Shown: positions 46,228-57,835, counted from the first letter of the stretch. The stretch is DNA of 64,000 nt from Aphrocallistes beatrix (GCA_963281255.1 OY725491.1:2914001-2978000), one strand, 5' to 3'. Program-made: numbers and translations. The notes: generated from the sequence alone by a model not told the origin.

Positions 46228-47584
46228 CAAGTACGCTTCGCTTGCTTGCGCTGCGGGGCTTGCGGACACTGTGTGTCCGCAGAGTCTCCCTGCGGGCGCC
46301 TGGAGTTACTCAATCTAACATATTTTGGGTTGTGGGTTTGAATTTTTTTCTTTATATAAATATTGTAAACAAAGGTCAACGAATAATTTCTCATATTGAT
46401 CCAAAAATATAATATTCGAAATCTACAGCACTTAAAACCCCATGTCAACCGTTGGAAGCAAGTTTCTAGCATATTTTTGAGATTTGCTTACCTTATGTAT
46501 CTATTGTAAACAGAAGTAGACAAATCGATCATCAAATTTACTTGAAAATATGATATTCGAAATCTACACCCCTTAAAACCCCATATCAACCGTATAAAGC
46601 AAGTTTCTAGCATATTTTTGAGATTTGTTTACTTTATGTATCTATTGTAAACAGAAGTAAACAAACGATCATCAAATTTACTTGAAAATATGATATTCGA
46701 AATCTACACCCCTTAAAACCCCATATCAACCGTATAAAGCAAGTTTCTAGCATATTTTTGAGATTTGTTTACCTTATGTATCTATTGTAAACAGAAGTAG
46801 ACAAATCGATCATCAAATTTACTTGAAAATATGATATTCGAAATCTACACCCCTTAAAACCCCATGTCAACCGTTGGAAGCAAGTTTCTAGCATATTTTT
46901 GAGATTTGTTTACCTTATGTATCTATTGTAAACAGAAGTAGACAAATCGATCATCAAATTTACTTGAAAATATGATATTCGAAATCTACACCCCTTAAAA
47001 CCCCATATCAACCGTATAAAGCAAGTTTCTAGCATTTTTTTGAGATTTGTTTACTTTATGTATCTATTGTGAACAAAAGTAAACAAATTAATTATCAAAC
47101 ATACTCGAAAATATGATATTCGAAATCTACACCCCTAAAAACCCCATGTCACCCGTTGGAAGCTAGTCTCTAGCACATTTTTCAAAATTCGTCAAATGGT
47201 GCGAAAATATGTATATAAAGGTGTGGAAATATGCACATAATCTTTTTTATTGCAATGCACTATAATATATTTAAGATATCAAACATAAGTTGTGGCTTTG
47301 AAGTATTGATAACAATGACGATCTATTGTAGTGTCGTACAATAGTTTCTATTTTAATAGTGTAATAGTCATTTATTTTGTATAGAAAAGGTGTGAAAATT
47401 TGTTTTCCATTTTTTTTGCAGAGTTGTGAAAATTTCGCTTAGATCTTAGAACTTAATCGTAGATTCATCATTTGAAACCTACATGCCAATTTTCGTATCT
47501 CTACGACTTGCCAATTCTTCAATCAATTCGGACAAACAAACAAACAAACAAACAAAAAAATCCTAGCATTTTAATATATAAGAT
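46228..47584 (+). repeat. GC-palindrome-headed repeat, type B, six internal units
   Basis: Head acaagtacgcttcgcttgct, then palindromes, then six units of about 141 bp ('gatattcgaaatctaca' near 46412, 46553, 46692, 46835, 46976 and 47117). The tail is 'cttcaatcaattcggacaaa', (caaa)n, 'tttaatatataagat'. Confidence 0.92.
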
Positions 47585-47717
47585 GTATAAGATAATAAGG
47601 TACTTTAATATATACACAGTGCAGGCCATATAAAATGCAACACCTTGAAGGAAGTCGATACGTTAGGCCGGACTGGAATACAAGCTAGGCCGGAGTTTGC
47701 CGACCCCTGGGTTAGAC

Positions 47718-47892
47718 AATAAACTTTGTTCAAACATGTCACCAAACTTGCTTCCTCCTGCTACTATTTCCTATACAACCTTCGTCGGATCAGGAAATAT
47801 CTATCTCCAAGTGCCTGTGAAACGCTTATCAACGCTTTGGTTGTATCTCGTCTGGACTACTGCAACAGCCTTCTCTACGGATTGAAGAATTG
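47718..47892 (+). pseudogene. LINE reverse-transcriptase tail, part 2
   Basis: The frame includes NLRRIRKYLSPSACETLINA then LVVSRLDYCNSLLYGL, the strongly conserved end of CR1/L2-type LINE polyproteins. A short frame change lies between NKLCSNMSPNL and this part. It is cut off at 47892 by a reversed type B repeat. Confidence 0.92.
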
Positions 47893-48198
47893 GCAAGTCA
47901 TAGAGATGTGAAAATTGGCATGTAGGTGTCAAATGACATGACTACGATTAAGTTCTAAGATCTAAGCGAAATTTTCACATCTCTGCAAAAAAATGGAAAA
48001 CAATTTTTCACACCTTTTCTATACAAAATAAATTACTACACTATCACAATAGAAATCATTGTACGACACTACTATAGATCGTCATTGTTGATATTACTTC
48101 AAAGCTTTTTATTTTTTATATCTTAAATGTATTATAGTGTATAGCAATAAAAAAGATTATGCGCATATTTTCGCAGCGCAAGTAAGTGAAGCGCTTGT
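47887..48198 (-). repeat. Type B repeat, deleted copy, reversed
   Basis: Contains 'gaattggcaagtcatagaga', 'tgcaaaaaaatggaaaac' and a short head 'cgcagcgcaagtaagtgaag'. It lacks the 141-bp units and the palindromes. Confidence 0.75.
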
Positions 48199-48339
48199 AT
48201 TTAATAAACCAATATAATTGCAAGCTATAATCAATACAAATGCAGCAGTAGCTGCGGAAATACAGCCACCCCATTAGACCTATAGCGCCTGCAATCTGAT
48301 AGGTCAAAAATGAGAGTGTTAAAATATGCTATAATATTC

Positions 48340-48437
48340 ATTGTGATCAACGTTGAATAAGGCCTATGCACCAACTTTGTAAACTGGACCAATGATTAAA
48401 GGAAGGCTATACAAAAATATCTGAAGCGCATATAGTT
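48340..48437 (-). repeat. Dispersed repeat shared with 51590-51690
   Basis: 'ggcctatgcaccaa', 'ctggacca..gattaaaggaa' and 'ggctatacaa' recur as the reverse complement at 51590-51690. Class unknown. Confidence 0.6.
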
Positions 48438-48440
48438 CAC

Positions 48441-48960
48441 AAGTTCGCTTCGCTTGCTTATGCTGCGCGGCTGGCGGACACTTTGTGTCCGCCAGAGGCG
48501 CCCAGCGGGCGCCTGAGGGTCACATTGATTAATTATAAGGGAGAAAGCATCTCTAAATACGCCTGTCTTACTATTATAATCGATATCGCACGAAAAATCA
48601 CCGAATTTATCAATTTTAAAATTTTTGATGTGTAATGATGACGTCATAACAGAGTGATGAGTCATCATTTTTTGGTGATTGTTACATCATATGTTGGATA
48701 TATTCATAAACACATGCTATTAAAATTTCAGCTTCTGTGACTATCACTTAAAATGGCTGAGTTATGGTCGAAAAACTGAAATTTCTAATTATAAAAAAGG
48801 TGATAATGACGTCAGAATTCCCTAATTACATGATGAATCGACATTTTCATCTGAGGTCAGAACTTACTGGAGCCATATTCAAAATACTCCCACATGCCAA
48901 AAATCAGCTTTCTATGCCTGGCAGTTTTTCAATCAATTCGTTATATATATATATATATAC
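48441..48960 (+). repeat. GC-palindrome-headed repeat, type A
   Basis: Head at 48441, palindromes ggacactttgtgtcc and gcccagcgggc, 'atcgatatcgc', 'tgacgtcat', tail 'caatcaattcg' with a (TA)n end. A 90-codon frame on the minus strand is common to type A copies and not a gene. Confidence 0.9.
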
Positions 48961-48963
48961 TTA

Positions 48964-49530
48964 GGGCGGTCAGAAAGTTCTAATCAGTGCTATCATATAC
49001 TCTTATTGTACCTTATTGGATTGATATTGAAGCTTGAATTTACTTCTTAACACATTCACAAGTGATACCAATTTACAGAATCAAAATCTAGAGAAAACTC
49101 TTTGTATACCACGTCCTATATATTGTGTCGCTTGAGCCACCGTGTAAAATTATGGCCACAAACCACCCGTTCACCACTCGTCCTTCCCTAAAAAGTAGGC
49201 TCCATTATCAGATATTTGAATCTGAGAGAGTATCATTCCCATCAACTTCCTAAGATTGATTTGTATTTGAGCATTCGTATCGCTTAGTAATGCCCTTGTA
49301 ATGTCGTTACTCTTGAGGGAAGGTCGGGTGGTTTGTGGCCATAATTTTACACGGTGGCTCAAGCGACACAATATATAGGAAGTGGTATACAAAGAGTTTT
49401 CTCTAGATTTTGATTTTGTAGATTGGTATCACTTGTGAATGTGTTAAGAAGTAAATTCAAGCTTCAATATCAATCTAATAAGGTACAATACGAGTGTATG
49501 ATAACACTGATTAGAACTTTCTGACCGCCC
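48964..49530. mobile_element. Palindromic MITE with TA duplication
   Basis: Ends GGGCGGTCAGAAAGTTCTAA inverted, TA outside both. Arms of over 200 bp are mutually complementary ('ggccacaaaccaccc' and 'gggtggtttgtggcc'). It was inserted in the (TA)n tail of the type A repeat. Confidence 0.9.
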
Positions 49531-49552
49531 TAAGTATATATCTATGCAAGCG

Positions 49553-49866
49553 CGATTTGCTTGCTTGCGCTGCGGGACTGGCGGACACTTTGTGTCCGCC
49601 GGAGGCGCCTGGTCACTATTGATTAATTATACGGGAGATAACATCTCTAAATACGTCTGCCCTACTGTTCTAATCGATATCGCACGAAAAATTATCAATT
49701 TTTAAAATTTTGATGAGTAATGACGATGTCATAACAAAGTGATGTGTCATCATTTTTTGATGATATTTGCATCATATGTGATGCATATTAGTATACAGTT
49801 TCTATTAAATTTCAGCCTTATATCTCCTATAATGGCTGAGTTATCCTCGAATACCTCGAATAATAG
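49553..49866 (+). repeat. Type A repeat, tail missing
   Basis: Head 'caagcgcgatttgcttgctt', palindrome ggacactttgtgtcc, 'atcgatatcgcacgaaaaat', then ends abruptly after 'ggctgagttatcctcgaa'. Confidence 0.85.
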
Positions 49867-50103
49867 CCTCAACATAATTACTAACTTCCAATTTAATAAA
49901 TATCAACATCTGATACTTGATGCTCTTGTTCCAAGTCACAGCCATTATACATGATGGCGATTAGTGACACAAAGTGTCAGAGGTTGATCATTTTCTACAT
50001 GAGAATTAGTATTTGTATTGAAAGTTTCAAAAATTTGTAATTCGGATGTGTAGTTTACGAATCTGAAATCAAAAATAGAATACCTCCTCTGTTTGATTAC
50101 ATA

Positions 50104-50626
50104 CAGTAGAACCTCTATAAGTGGGGGAGGTTGGGCCGGCTAGCATGATGATACTCCCCCATTCCCCACTTATGATTCCAATTGTAATATTCCCATAAAA
50201 CAAGCTTGCCTTAGTATTACTATGAGAATTCTCTATTCTACTTTCCCTAAAATTTATTATTACTTTCTTACGATTTTTTAATGGTTTATTAAGGGTGTAA
50301 TGATATGAGAAAGGGTTGATTTGTGAGGAACGAAATTTCCAGCAAATGGTATAGCACAATCCCAAGTTCCGATTCATCTGTGAACGGTTGTTTTGATTAA
50401 TATCCAATTTCGCATATAAAAACTCCTATCATATTCCCCACATATAGAGGTTAATCTTAGTGTCGTGAGGTATTATTAGCCTAAAAGTCACCCCCATTCC
50501 CCGCATAATGGCACTTCCCCACTTATGGAGGTTTATCTGTATGGAAATGAGCAAAGATGTCAAAAAATTGCCCCACTTATAGAGGTCCCCCCACATATAG
50601 AGACCCCACTTATAGAGGTTCTACTG
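50104..50626. mobile_element. pogo-type MITE, 523 bp, twin copy 1
   Basis: CAGTAGAACCTCTATAAGTG inverted at both ends, TA outside. The interior repeats 'ccccacttatagaggt'. It is near-identical and equal in length to 58488-59010. The 106-112-codon minus frame is shared by both copies and has no family resemblance. Confidence 0.95.
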
Positions 50627-50757
50627 TATTCCATTTTGAATAGATCCACTTTACTACTATTTGTATGGAGGTTTTCGTGGTGGTCGAATACTTTTGTTCG
50701 GGTAGTGTATATAATCGAGTTTTTATAATAAGGATAAACTATGCGTGTATTGCTACT

Positions 50758-51577
50758 ACAATGTATAATGACCATATAGAATCATGATATGAAGTGCATA
50801 TATGTATATAAACTCAAAAATGTGTTTTTTGTCATCATTACACCGCATAATTGGCTATTTTAGGGCAAATTTTCCTGGTTTTCAAGTGCTCTTTTCGCAC
50901 ATGCAGAAAATATAAAAATGCCTGATTTTTACATAAGAACTACCCCGTCAGTGGCTGAGCCCAAAACTGAAAAGGAACTTTCTGGAATATGTACGTACAT
51001 AGCTTCGCGTTGCCATGGAATTTACTAATGAGGCTACAACTTCAAAACTACACAAGCTACGTATGTGTTATTCTATTTAAGACAAGTTTTATAGCATGGA
51101 TTCGGACACTGTCCCAAAGATTAATTCTCTAGCTCTGATATTTTCCATAATACCATTTAAGGCAATCCTCATTACAATATATGGTCAATAGTGAAATACC
51201 TCATGAGATATTAAAGTTAATGAATTCAAATTTGGAAATAGTTTCCTAATCCTTACTATAAAACTTGTTAGAATAACACATCTCTTGTGTAGTTTTCAAG
51301 TTATGGCCTCATTTAGTCAAATCCCGTTTCCATGGCAAAACGAAGCTAAGTACACATTCCAGAAATTTCCTACTCAGTTTTGGGTTCAGCCACTGATGGT
51401 GTGGTTCTTATGCAAAAATCAGGCATTTTATATTTTCCAACAGTGCGAAAAGAGCACTTGAAAACCAGGAAATTTGACCTAAAATTGCCAATTATGCTGT
51501 ATAATGATGACAAAATAAATTTTTTAGTTTTTATATATGTACCTCATACCATGTTTCTATATGGTCATAATACATTA
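50758..51577. mobile_element. Foldback palindrome, 0.8 kb
   Basis: The left arm ('aatgtataatgaccatatag', 'gtgctcttttcgcac', 'ttgccatgg') and right arm ('ccatggcaa', 'gtgcgaaaagagcac', 'ctatatggtcataatacatt') are inverted around about 51170. No coding. Confidence 0.85.
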
Positions 51578-51589
51578 TGGTAATAATAC

Positions 51590-52242
51590 ACGAATAGTTC
51601 ATGAACTATATACGCTTAGGATATTCTTGTATAGCCTTCCTTTAATCCTTGGTCCAGTTTCACAAATTGGTGCATAGGCCTTTTTAACGTAATTCACGAT
51701 TCATATTAAAAAAGTTTCTTATCCGAGGTCCACATTAGACGAGAATTTCACACCACTCCTGAAAATTTCAAGTCTTGATCTATAATAGTTTGGGCAAGGC
51801 ACCGTCTACGGAGAAATACATATACGTACCTATATACCTATATACCTACATACGTAACAAGGTAACCATTTCAGTATTGGGCCACTATTATATTGTCGGC
51901 ACAGTAAAAACGAGAGCCTAGTCCATCCTTAAAGGACTTTATGACTTAATCAACCATACCAATCTCAATTTGTGCACAACAACAACAAAACAATAGTATA
52001 CTAAGGTAATCGAGTATGCTGATTTCGAATATGATACTTTCAGCACATTGTTGTTATTTAGGGTACATAAAGTAAACAAATTCCAAAAAGGTCGTAGAAT
52101 TAAACTTTCAAGAGCTACACTGGGGTACTCGAGTACGCTGAGTCCAAAATGATAGTGTTTCAACACATAATGAATGTTTGAAATCATTTATGTACACAAT
52201 ATAAACAGCTAACATTTTTGTATTTATTGGATATTTGAAATA
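51590..52242. repeat. Dispersed repeat and a two-unit tandem
   Basis: 51590-51690 is the inverted partner of 48340-48437. 52005-52090 and 52128-52215 are two related units ('ggtactcgagtaygctga..tttcarcaca'). No gene. Confidence 0.5.
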
Positions 52243-52663
52243 CAGTGAAACCTCTCTACTAGGGGGTCTCGAGCCCCTAGATGTTTGGTAACGTCCCCCG
52301 TTCCCCATTTCCGGATAATTAGAATTGTTTGCGTGATATTATCGTGTTTTAGTGATTAAACTTTTTTGTTTGTTATCAAATTGCCTCATTTAGATGGGAT
52401 TTCTGCAAAAAAAATGGTAATCGACACCCCATTGCCCATTCCCCGATTATGAAGGTTAACTTTAGTGAGAATATCCAATTACATTTCCCCCATTTAGACA
52501 GGTCCCCGATTTAACCCCGCCTATACCAGGAATGTGTTGCGTCATTTCCTGTTTAAGCCATTTTGGGCGGGGAAGCCACATAAATTTGGGGTCCAGACTA
52601 TAAATAGAAAAGACCCCAGGTAAAAGTGGCATTAAGGAGGCCACATTTAGAGAAGTTCCACTG
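52243..52663. mobile_element. pogo-type MITE
   Basis: CAGTGAAACCTCTCTACTAG at the left and AGAGAAGTTCCACTG at the right, TA outside. A GGGGTC..TATAAATAG..GACCCC block lies inside near 52583-52617. Confidence 0.85.
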
Positions 52664-52847
52664 TATGTATTATATTCAAATATGTTATAGGATGTACATA
52701 TATATTTTTGGCTGTTTAATGAAGTGCACGCGAGGGCCATAGGCCCGAGTATTGATCTCAGTGGCTTGAGTTTTTCCGCATTTTACTGTACCGACTATGT
52801 AATAGTGGCCAGGTATTGATCTTAGTGCCTTTGTATGTAGGTATATA

Positions 52848-52995
52848 CAGTCAGACTTGCTTAACGGCCACCTCTGTATAACGTTCACCTGGCCACCCAA
52901 TAGAAGTCCCGCCGTACTATTATCCATTATAATCGACTCGTATAGCAGCCACTTTCGGCCAGCCTTGGGTGCCGTTATAGGCAAGTTAGACATTG
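52848..52995. mobile_element. Short pogo-type MITE
   Basis: CAGTCAGACTTGCTTAACGG at the left, and the complement of a matching end (GGCAAGTTAGACATTG) at the right. Confidence 0.75.
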
Positions 52996-53004
52996 TCCTG
53001 CCAA

Positions 53005-53978
53005 AACAAAAAAATATGAAGACCTCACATTTTCAGGAAGTTGCGTAGCCAGACTGTTCGGTTGCAGGCGGACATGTAGCGTTTTATCTTTGGTTGTTAA
53101 CACAACCTTAGTACAAACAACTGACACAACTAGCACTGTACCTGGAGCAATTGCTACACTTTGTATACACCACTGTTTTCAGGGTAGGTGTGAAATTCCA
53201 GTCTATATTGCACCCGGGTATACGATTCTTAATTCAACACATAGCGACGCATTCATGCCACTTTTGATTTTCCATTTTGAAATTTTGGATGAACAAAATG
53301 AATTTGAAGGTCTCAATAATAGAATCAATCATACCATAAAAGACAAGTTGTTGTTAGATTATGTTTTTGTGCAGTGGCGGCGGGCGAACGTGCGGTCGCC
53401 CGCTCCAAATAAATTGCCTCAAAGTTTTTATTGTATACTTATATAGCTGCGGACCTTCTGACTCAAATACCTGGACGCATTCCATATTTCCCCTGGATAC
53501 CCCAACATTTTTCTCGCTCGCTGCGCTCGCTCGTCATCATTTACACGAGACGTCATTGCTTCGGTTAATACATGGAGTTATATGCACTGATTGTCCTGTG
53601 AAATTCATGGACGTCTAAATTATTCATAGTGATGTTGTTTATGTGGTTTAGCACAGGGCACAAAGTTATTGCTAGTTAGCGTCTAATTGTCAAATACAAT
53701 AAAGCGCAAACTTGCTGATAAATTATTAGCAGCCTCTTTGACCGCCCTCCCCAAAAGGAAATCCTAGTACCGCCACTGTTTCTGTGTGTTTTAGTCCAAG
53801 CCACAGAGCTGAAATTCGGAATGCAGGGGTCTTTTGGGTCTGGCTCGGACAAGTTCAAGTCTTGAACAAAATTCACACCTATTCCGGAATTTGTCGTAAT
53901 TTTCACCTATTTGGATTCCCGAAAATCACTTATTTCACAATTATACACATTTCGAGGCGAGAAGTGCCGAGATTTTAA
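53005..53978 (+). other. Open frame interrupted by a hAT MITE, identity unknown
   Basis: From about 53005 to 53371 one plus-strand frame is open (text includes IATLCIHHCFQGRCEIPVY). If the MITE 53372-53778 and one target copy are removed, the same frame continues without a stop to 53978 (..DYVFV|CFSPSHRAEIRN..). No ATG opens it, and acceptor-like AG sites lie near 53037 and 53068, so an internal exon is possible. Three cysteines sit close together near 53160-53190. I do not recognise the protein. About 190 stop-free codons in AT-rich DNA is unusual but not proof. Confidence 0.35.
53372..53778. mobile_element. hAT MITE with 8-bp duplication
   Basis: Ends CAGTGGCGGCGGGCG and ACCGCCACTG. Flanks TTTTTGTG (53364-53371) and TTTCTGTG (53779-53786) match at 7 of 8. 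No coding. Confidence 0.88.
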
Positions 53979-54439
53979 GAATTATATTATTTGTTGCCGC
54001 GAAACAGCAATAGTTGAGCCACAAAATGCCAAAAGAATTCAATCAAAAACCGCGAAGCAGGTGTTGCGAGGGCTCGTCTCATCGTGAAGAGATGAACAAG
54101 CGAAGCGCGCTCGTTCAATATAAACAAGCGCGCTTCGCTTGCTTGCGCTGCGGGGCTTGCAGACACTACGTGTCCGCAGAGTCGCCCTGCGGGCGCCTGG
54201 AGTTACTGAATCTTAACTATTTTTTGAATTTTTTCCTTTATATATATGTATTGTAAACAAAGGTAAACAAATACTTGTAATTTATCATATCGATCTGAAA
54301 ATATGATATTCGAAATCTACACCCCTAAAAACCCCATGTCAACCGTTGGAAGCTAGTTTCTAGCATAATTTTCAAAATTCGCCAAATCGTGTGAAAATAT
54401 GTATATAAAGATGTGAACATATACAAATAACCTTTTTAA

Positions 54440-56381
54440 GGATACCGCCCTCGAAAAAACCTATGATTTGCATTACAGCATACGATGAAAGTAGAGCTAT
54501 AAGAGATGTTAAGCGTGGGGAGGTATCTCCATCAAGAAATACTGGCACATTCCAAACCGTTTTTGATTCTCATTTCTAGATTTTGAGATTCAGGGTCTCA
54601 AAGTCTGTTTTTTTAATTTTCCGCTAGCACATCTTAATGGTAGAAATTTAGGCACTCAATGAATTGTTTAGGACATACCAAGGATTCAAACGCTTCCAAA
54701 ATCGAATCATAGATAGTCTACCATATTTGCAACTTCATAGGACCAGAAGAAAGTTAAAATGACAAATATTGTAAATTTTATCGGTGTCCGAAAAAAAAGG
54801 GCCAAAAAAGGGCGAAAAATGTCTGTTTTTTTTGGGAAATCATGAATAAAATCACCGAGTTAGAATATATCCAAAAAATGGTGGTCCTACGTTCATCGCC
54901 TAATGATATGAAACAACTCTTGAAATTTTCAAACTTCTATCTCAAACCAAATTTCAGAAATAATTCTGTAAAGACGGTCAATTTTGAAATTTTAAAGTCC
55001 CGAGATATAGAGATTTTAAGTTTAGGTGTTAAGAAGAATGTAAAATGAGTTATTAATAATGCACATAAGCATCCACAGACATTTATTCGCATCTAGTATA
55101 CTGCTGATTTAGGTATATTAAAGCCAAATATTTATCAAAAATAGCAAAAGTACCCTCAAAATCCACAAATTTCCTTGAGGCCCCTAACTCCGAATATTTT
55201 GAGATAATTGTAGATAATATTTCATATTCCTGGCACTGCGAAGTATAATCTATCAGTTTAGAATGAATAAAAAGCTTCCAAAAAGTATATTAGGAAGTTA
55301 GAGCGAAAGTCTACGACTTTTAGTTTCGAAGTTAGGATTTTCGAAAAATGCTACGTCATCATATGACAAAATTCTAAAACTTAACATTCCATGGGGTGTA
55401 GTGCAATTATTATCAAAGAATCATATATGTACACTCATACAAAGTATATTAGGAAGTGAGAACTAAGAATTTGGACTTGTATTTACAAAGATAGAGAGAT
55501 ATCTCTTTTTGGCCCTAAATAGGGGTTTTTGACCGAATCTGCGAGGTCCAAGGCCAGAACTTTCAAAATAATTATCAAAAGTTCTCCAATTTTTCTGTAC
55601 ATATTATTAACGGCAATTGTATTCACTATTTAGCATAATAGCTAAATTTGGACACATATTTAATGATTAGATTCGCCATTTTCCAATAGATTCAAAGTTC
55701 TCCATAGAATTTGTATTACAATTAAATCAATGTTAAGTCGAGAATTATTTATTTTTTGACAAAGGAATGGTCGAGGAACCTATATATTTTCGCATATATC
55801 CTTTTATTTAAGGATATTATATATTATATATCTACAATAGTTTTTAAGATATGACATCAGCCTCTTTCGGGACCTTAGAGGGATATTATGGCCGAACTTT
55901 ACCTATAATATGCGATATCTCAAGAACAAATGGTCGGATCCGAACAAATTTTTTTTGAAACGATAAGAATTTTATTTCTTACCCAGTGATCGCTAAATAT
56001 CTGAGATCAAACATGCGATTTCCCGAGGATTATATAAATGAACTCCCTTATAGAGCTATTTTGTTTGGATTTTATTTGCCCATTCTTTTAAATCTTTGTG
56101 TTTTATAATGTCCAAAGGTGCTAAAACAATGTTAAGGTTCATATCATTAAAAAAATATCAAATAAGTTAAAAACTAATTGGTAAATCAGTTAAAATCCTC
56201 CAATAATTTTTCAATTTTTATTGACGCTAAACTTTAGGGGGTTATTTCACAAAAAATGAAAAAAATTGCCGTCCAAATAGTGCTATCAGATGGTAGACCG
56301 ATCAGTAATACAATGAAATTGGCAATAAAACATTTTGCCTTTTTTTTTTACGCCAGGCAAGATTTTTCGAGGGCGGTATCC
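54440..56381. mobile_element. TTAA-flanked 1.94-kb element (piggyBac-like), copy 2
   Basis: Same ends as 25652-27591 (GGATACCGCCCTCGAAAAA), TTAA at 54436-54439 and 56382-56385, opposite orientation, collinear throughout with scattered differences. Confidence 0.92.
54842..55048 (+). CDS. 68-residue ORF, same as at 26983-27189
   Basis: The predicted protein is identical to that of the other TTAA element. Unknown, and coding status uncertain. Confidence 0.3.
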   Translation: MNKITELEYIQKMVVLRSSPNDMKQLLKFSNFYLKPNFRNNSVKTVNFEILKSRDIEILSLGVKKNVK

Positions 56382-56952
56382 TTAACTGCCATACACTATA
56401 ATATATGATTGAGACATTCATATAAGTTATTGCTTTGAAGTATTAATTACAATTACAGCCTACAATATTGTCGTATAATGATTTCTATTGTGACAGTGAA
56501 GCCGTACATAGTATTGTATAGAAAAGGTGTGAAAAATTGTTTTCCATTTTTTTTGCAGAGGTGTGAAAATTTCGCTTAGATTTTCGAACTTAATCCTAGA
56601 TTCATCATTTGACACCTACATGCCAATTTTCGTAACTCTACGACTTGCCAATTCTTCAATCAATTCGGACAAACAAACAAACAAACAAAAAAATCCTTGC
56701 ATTTTAATATATAAGATACATTGCAATGTTAATGTAAAGACATACGACCAGTAGATCAATAAAATGCGAGGATTTTATGACAGTATTCCAATAATTGAAC
56801 TGAACATGTTTCATTATCAAAGGGATAGAGCGTGAGTAAATTGAAAAGCGATAAAATGAAAAAAGTAAATAAAACAATAGATCGAGTAAATACTTAGTAT
56901 AACATTAGAAGGCTAAATGATCGCTGCATTATAAATGAATGCTAACCAATAT

Positions 56953-57835
56953 CTAGTCATTTTCACATGACTTGCAAATAACATAAGTTGTTGAGTGAGT
57001 TTCGCATACATGCTTAAGGCATTTAGAACATACAGATCGTTTTTTTGTGTCCTTGCCACGATCGCAAAGGTAACAACGTCCTCTTTTTATTGGAATAACA
57101 ATGTTTATGCATGGTTGTGCTGGTTCATCTACCACTGTTGAAGTATTCGGCAAAAGAGTTTGGATCAGAGATTTCAATTCTTTATTACAATATTTGAAAG
57201 AATCTGACGATTCTCTTGACACAATAGAAGGGAGTACGAGGGAACTACCAAGTAGGTGGAGAAACTGTCTTCTCTCCTTCTTCAAAACAAATTCATCTTT
57301 AGGGTGTTTAAGACAATATAAAATCCAAGAAGCGAGGGCTACTTCTCCAAGCAAATCAAAAAACACGACAGTCGGCCATCTATGTATGGAACGACATGGC
57401 TTGAATTCTTTCACCATTTGATTATTCTTATCGACGCCACTTTTGTGGGCATTATAATCCAAAATCATTAATGGTTTAGATTTAGGATTGTTAATTTTTG
57501 GAACTTCTTCTTGAAAGTGAATGTTTGACAAAAGTACAATATTTTTAGTTTTCTTTGCTACAAAGGATAGTAAAGTGTTGGTATATTCACTATGTGTGTA
57601 TAAATATCGACATGATAAGATTGGAACTCCTTTAATATCTTTCATTTGGTCAGGTATTTCTTTACGATTTTTCCTCATCATTCCCATGTAATATGTGTTG
57701 TAATTGGTCAAGAGTTTACTGGATAGATTCAAAGAGGTAAAATAATTATCGCCAACAACAAAATGTCCAGGTGATAGATGTGAACATAAACGGATAACAA
57801 TATCCTCTGGCTTATTAGATACGGTTGATTTGCTA
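56953..57835 (-). pseudogene. piggyBac-type transposase, C-terminal half with zinc-binding tail
   Basis: Read on the minus strand. GHFVVGDNYFTSLNLS (57800-57755) holds the DNY(F)TS block with a catalytic Asp, and MILDYNAHKSGVDKNNQM (about 57470-57420) holds the next, matching the D-Y-N..GVD..DQM signature. Near the end, RCYLCDRGKDTKKRSVCSKC then HVCETH and CKSCEND form the cysteine-rich C-terminal domain that binds element ends. piggyBac enzymes move DNA precisely at TTAA. The frame is open for about 295 residues to a normal stop. Upstream it meets a CACTTTAG acceptor-like site at about 57838 and repeat sequence. The first catalytic Asp block is not seen in the window, so it is incomplete. 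Confidence 0.92.

Larger units (their letters stand above)
44819..47709. mobile_element. hAT element, 2.9 kb, perfect 8-bp duplication GGTTAGAC, inside a LINE
   Basis: Ends CAGGGGTCGGCAAACTTT and its complement (AGTTTGCCGACCCCTG). GGTTAGAC lies at 44811-44818 and 47710-47717. No transposase. Its own sequence is about 215 bp on the left and 125 bp on the right. The rest is a foldback palindrome and a type B repeat. Confidence 0.95.
54124..56716 (+). repeat. GC-palindrome-headed repeat, type B, split by a TTAA element
   Basis: Head acaagcgcgcttcgcttgct, palindromes, about one 141-bp unit, then the TTAA element (54440-56381). After that come the rest of the body and the tail 'cttcaatcaattcggacaaa..tttaatatataagat'. 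Confidence 0.92.

Noticed and set aside
46228-47584. Canonical Helitron
   Set aside because: No TC start and no CTRR end behind a hairpin, and no Rep/helicase coding. Kept as an unclassified, Helentron-like possibility.
47697-47885. 62-codon frame overlapping the LINE tail in another frame
   Set aside because: The conserved RT-tail text (SRLDYCNSLLYGL) is in the neighbouring frame.
50069-50407. 112-codon minus frame in the 523-bp MITE
   Set aside because: Present in both twin copies but inside a pogo-type MITE, with no domain. Shared because the copies are near-identical.
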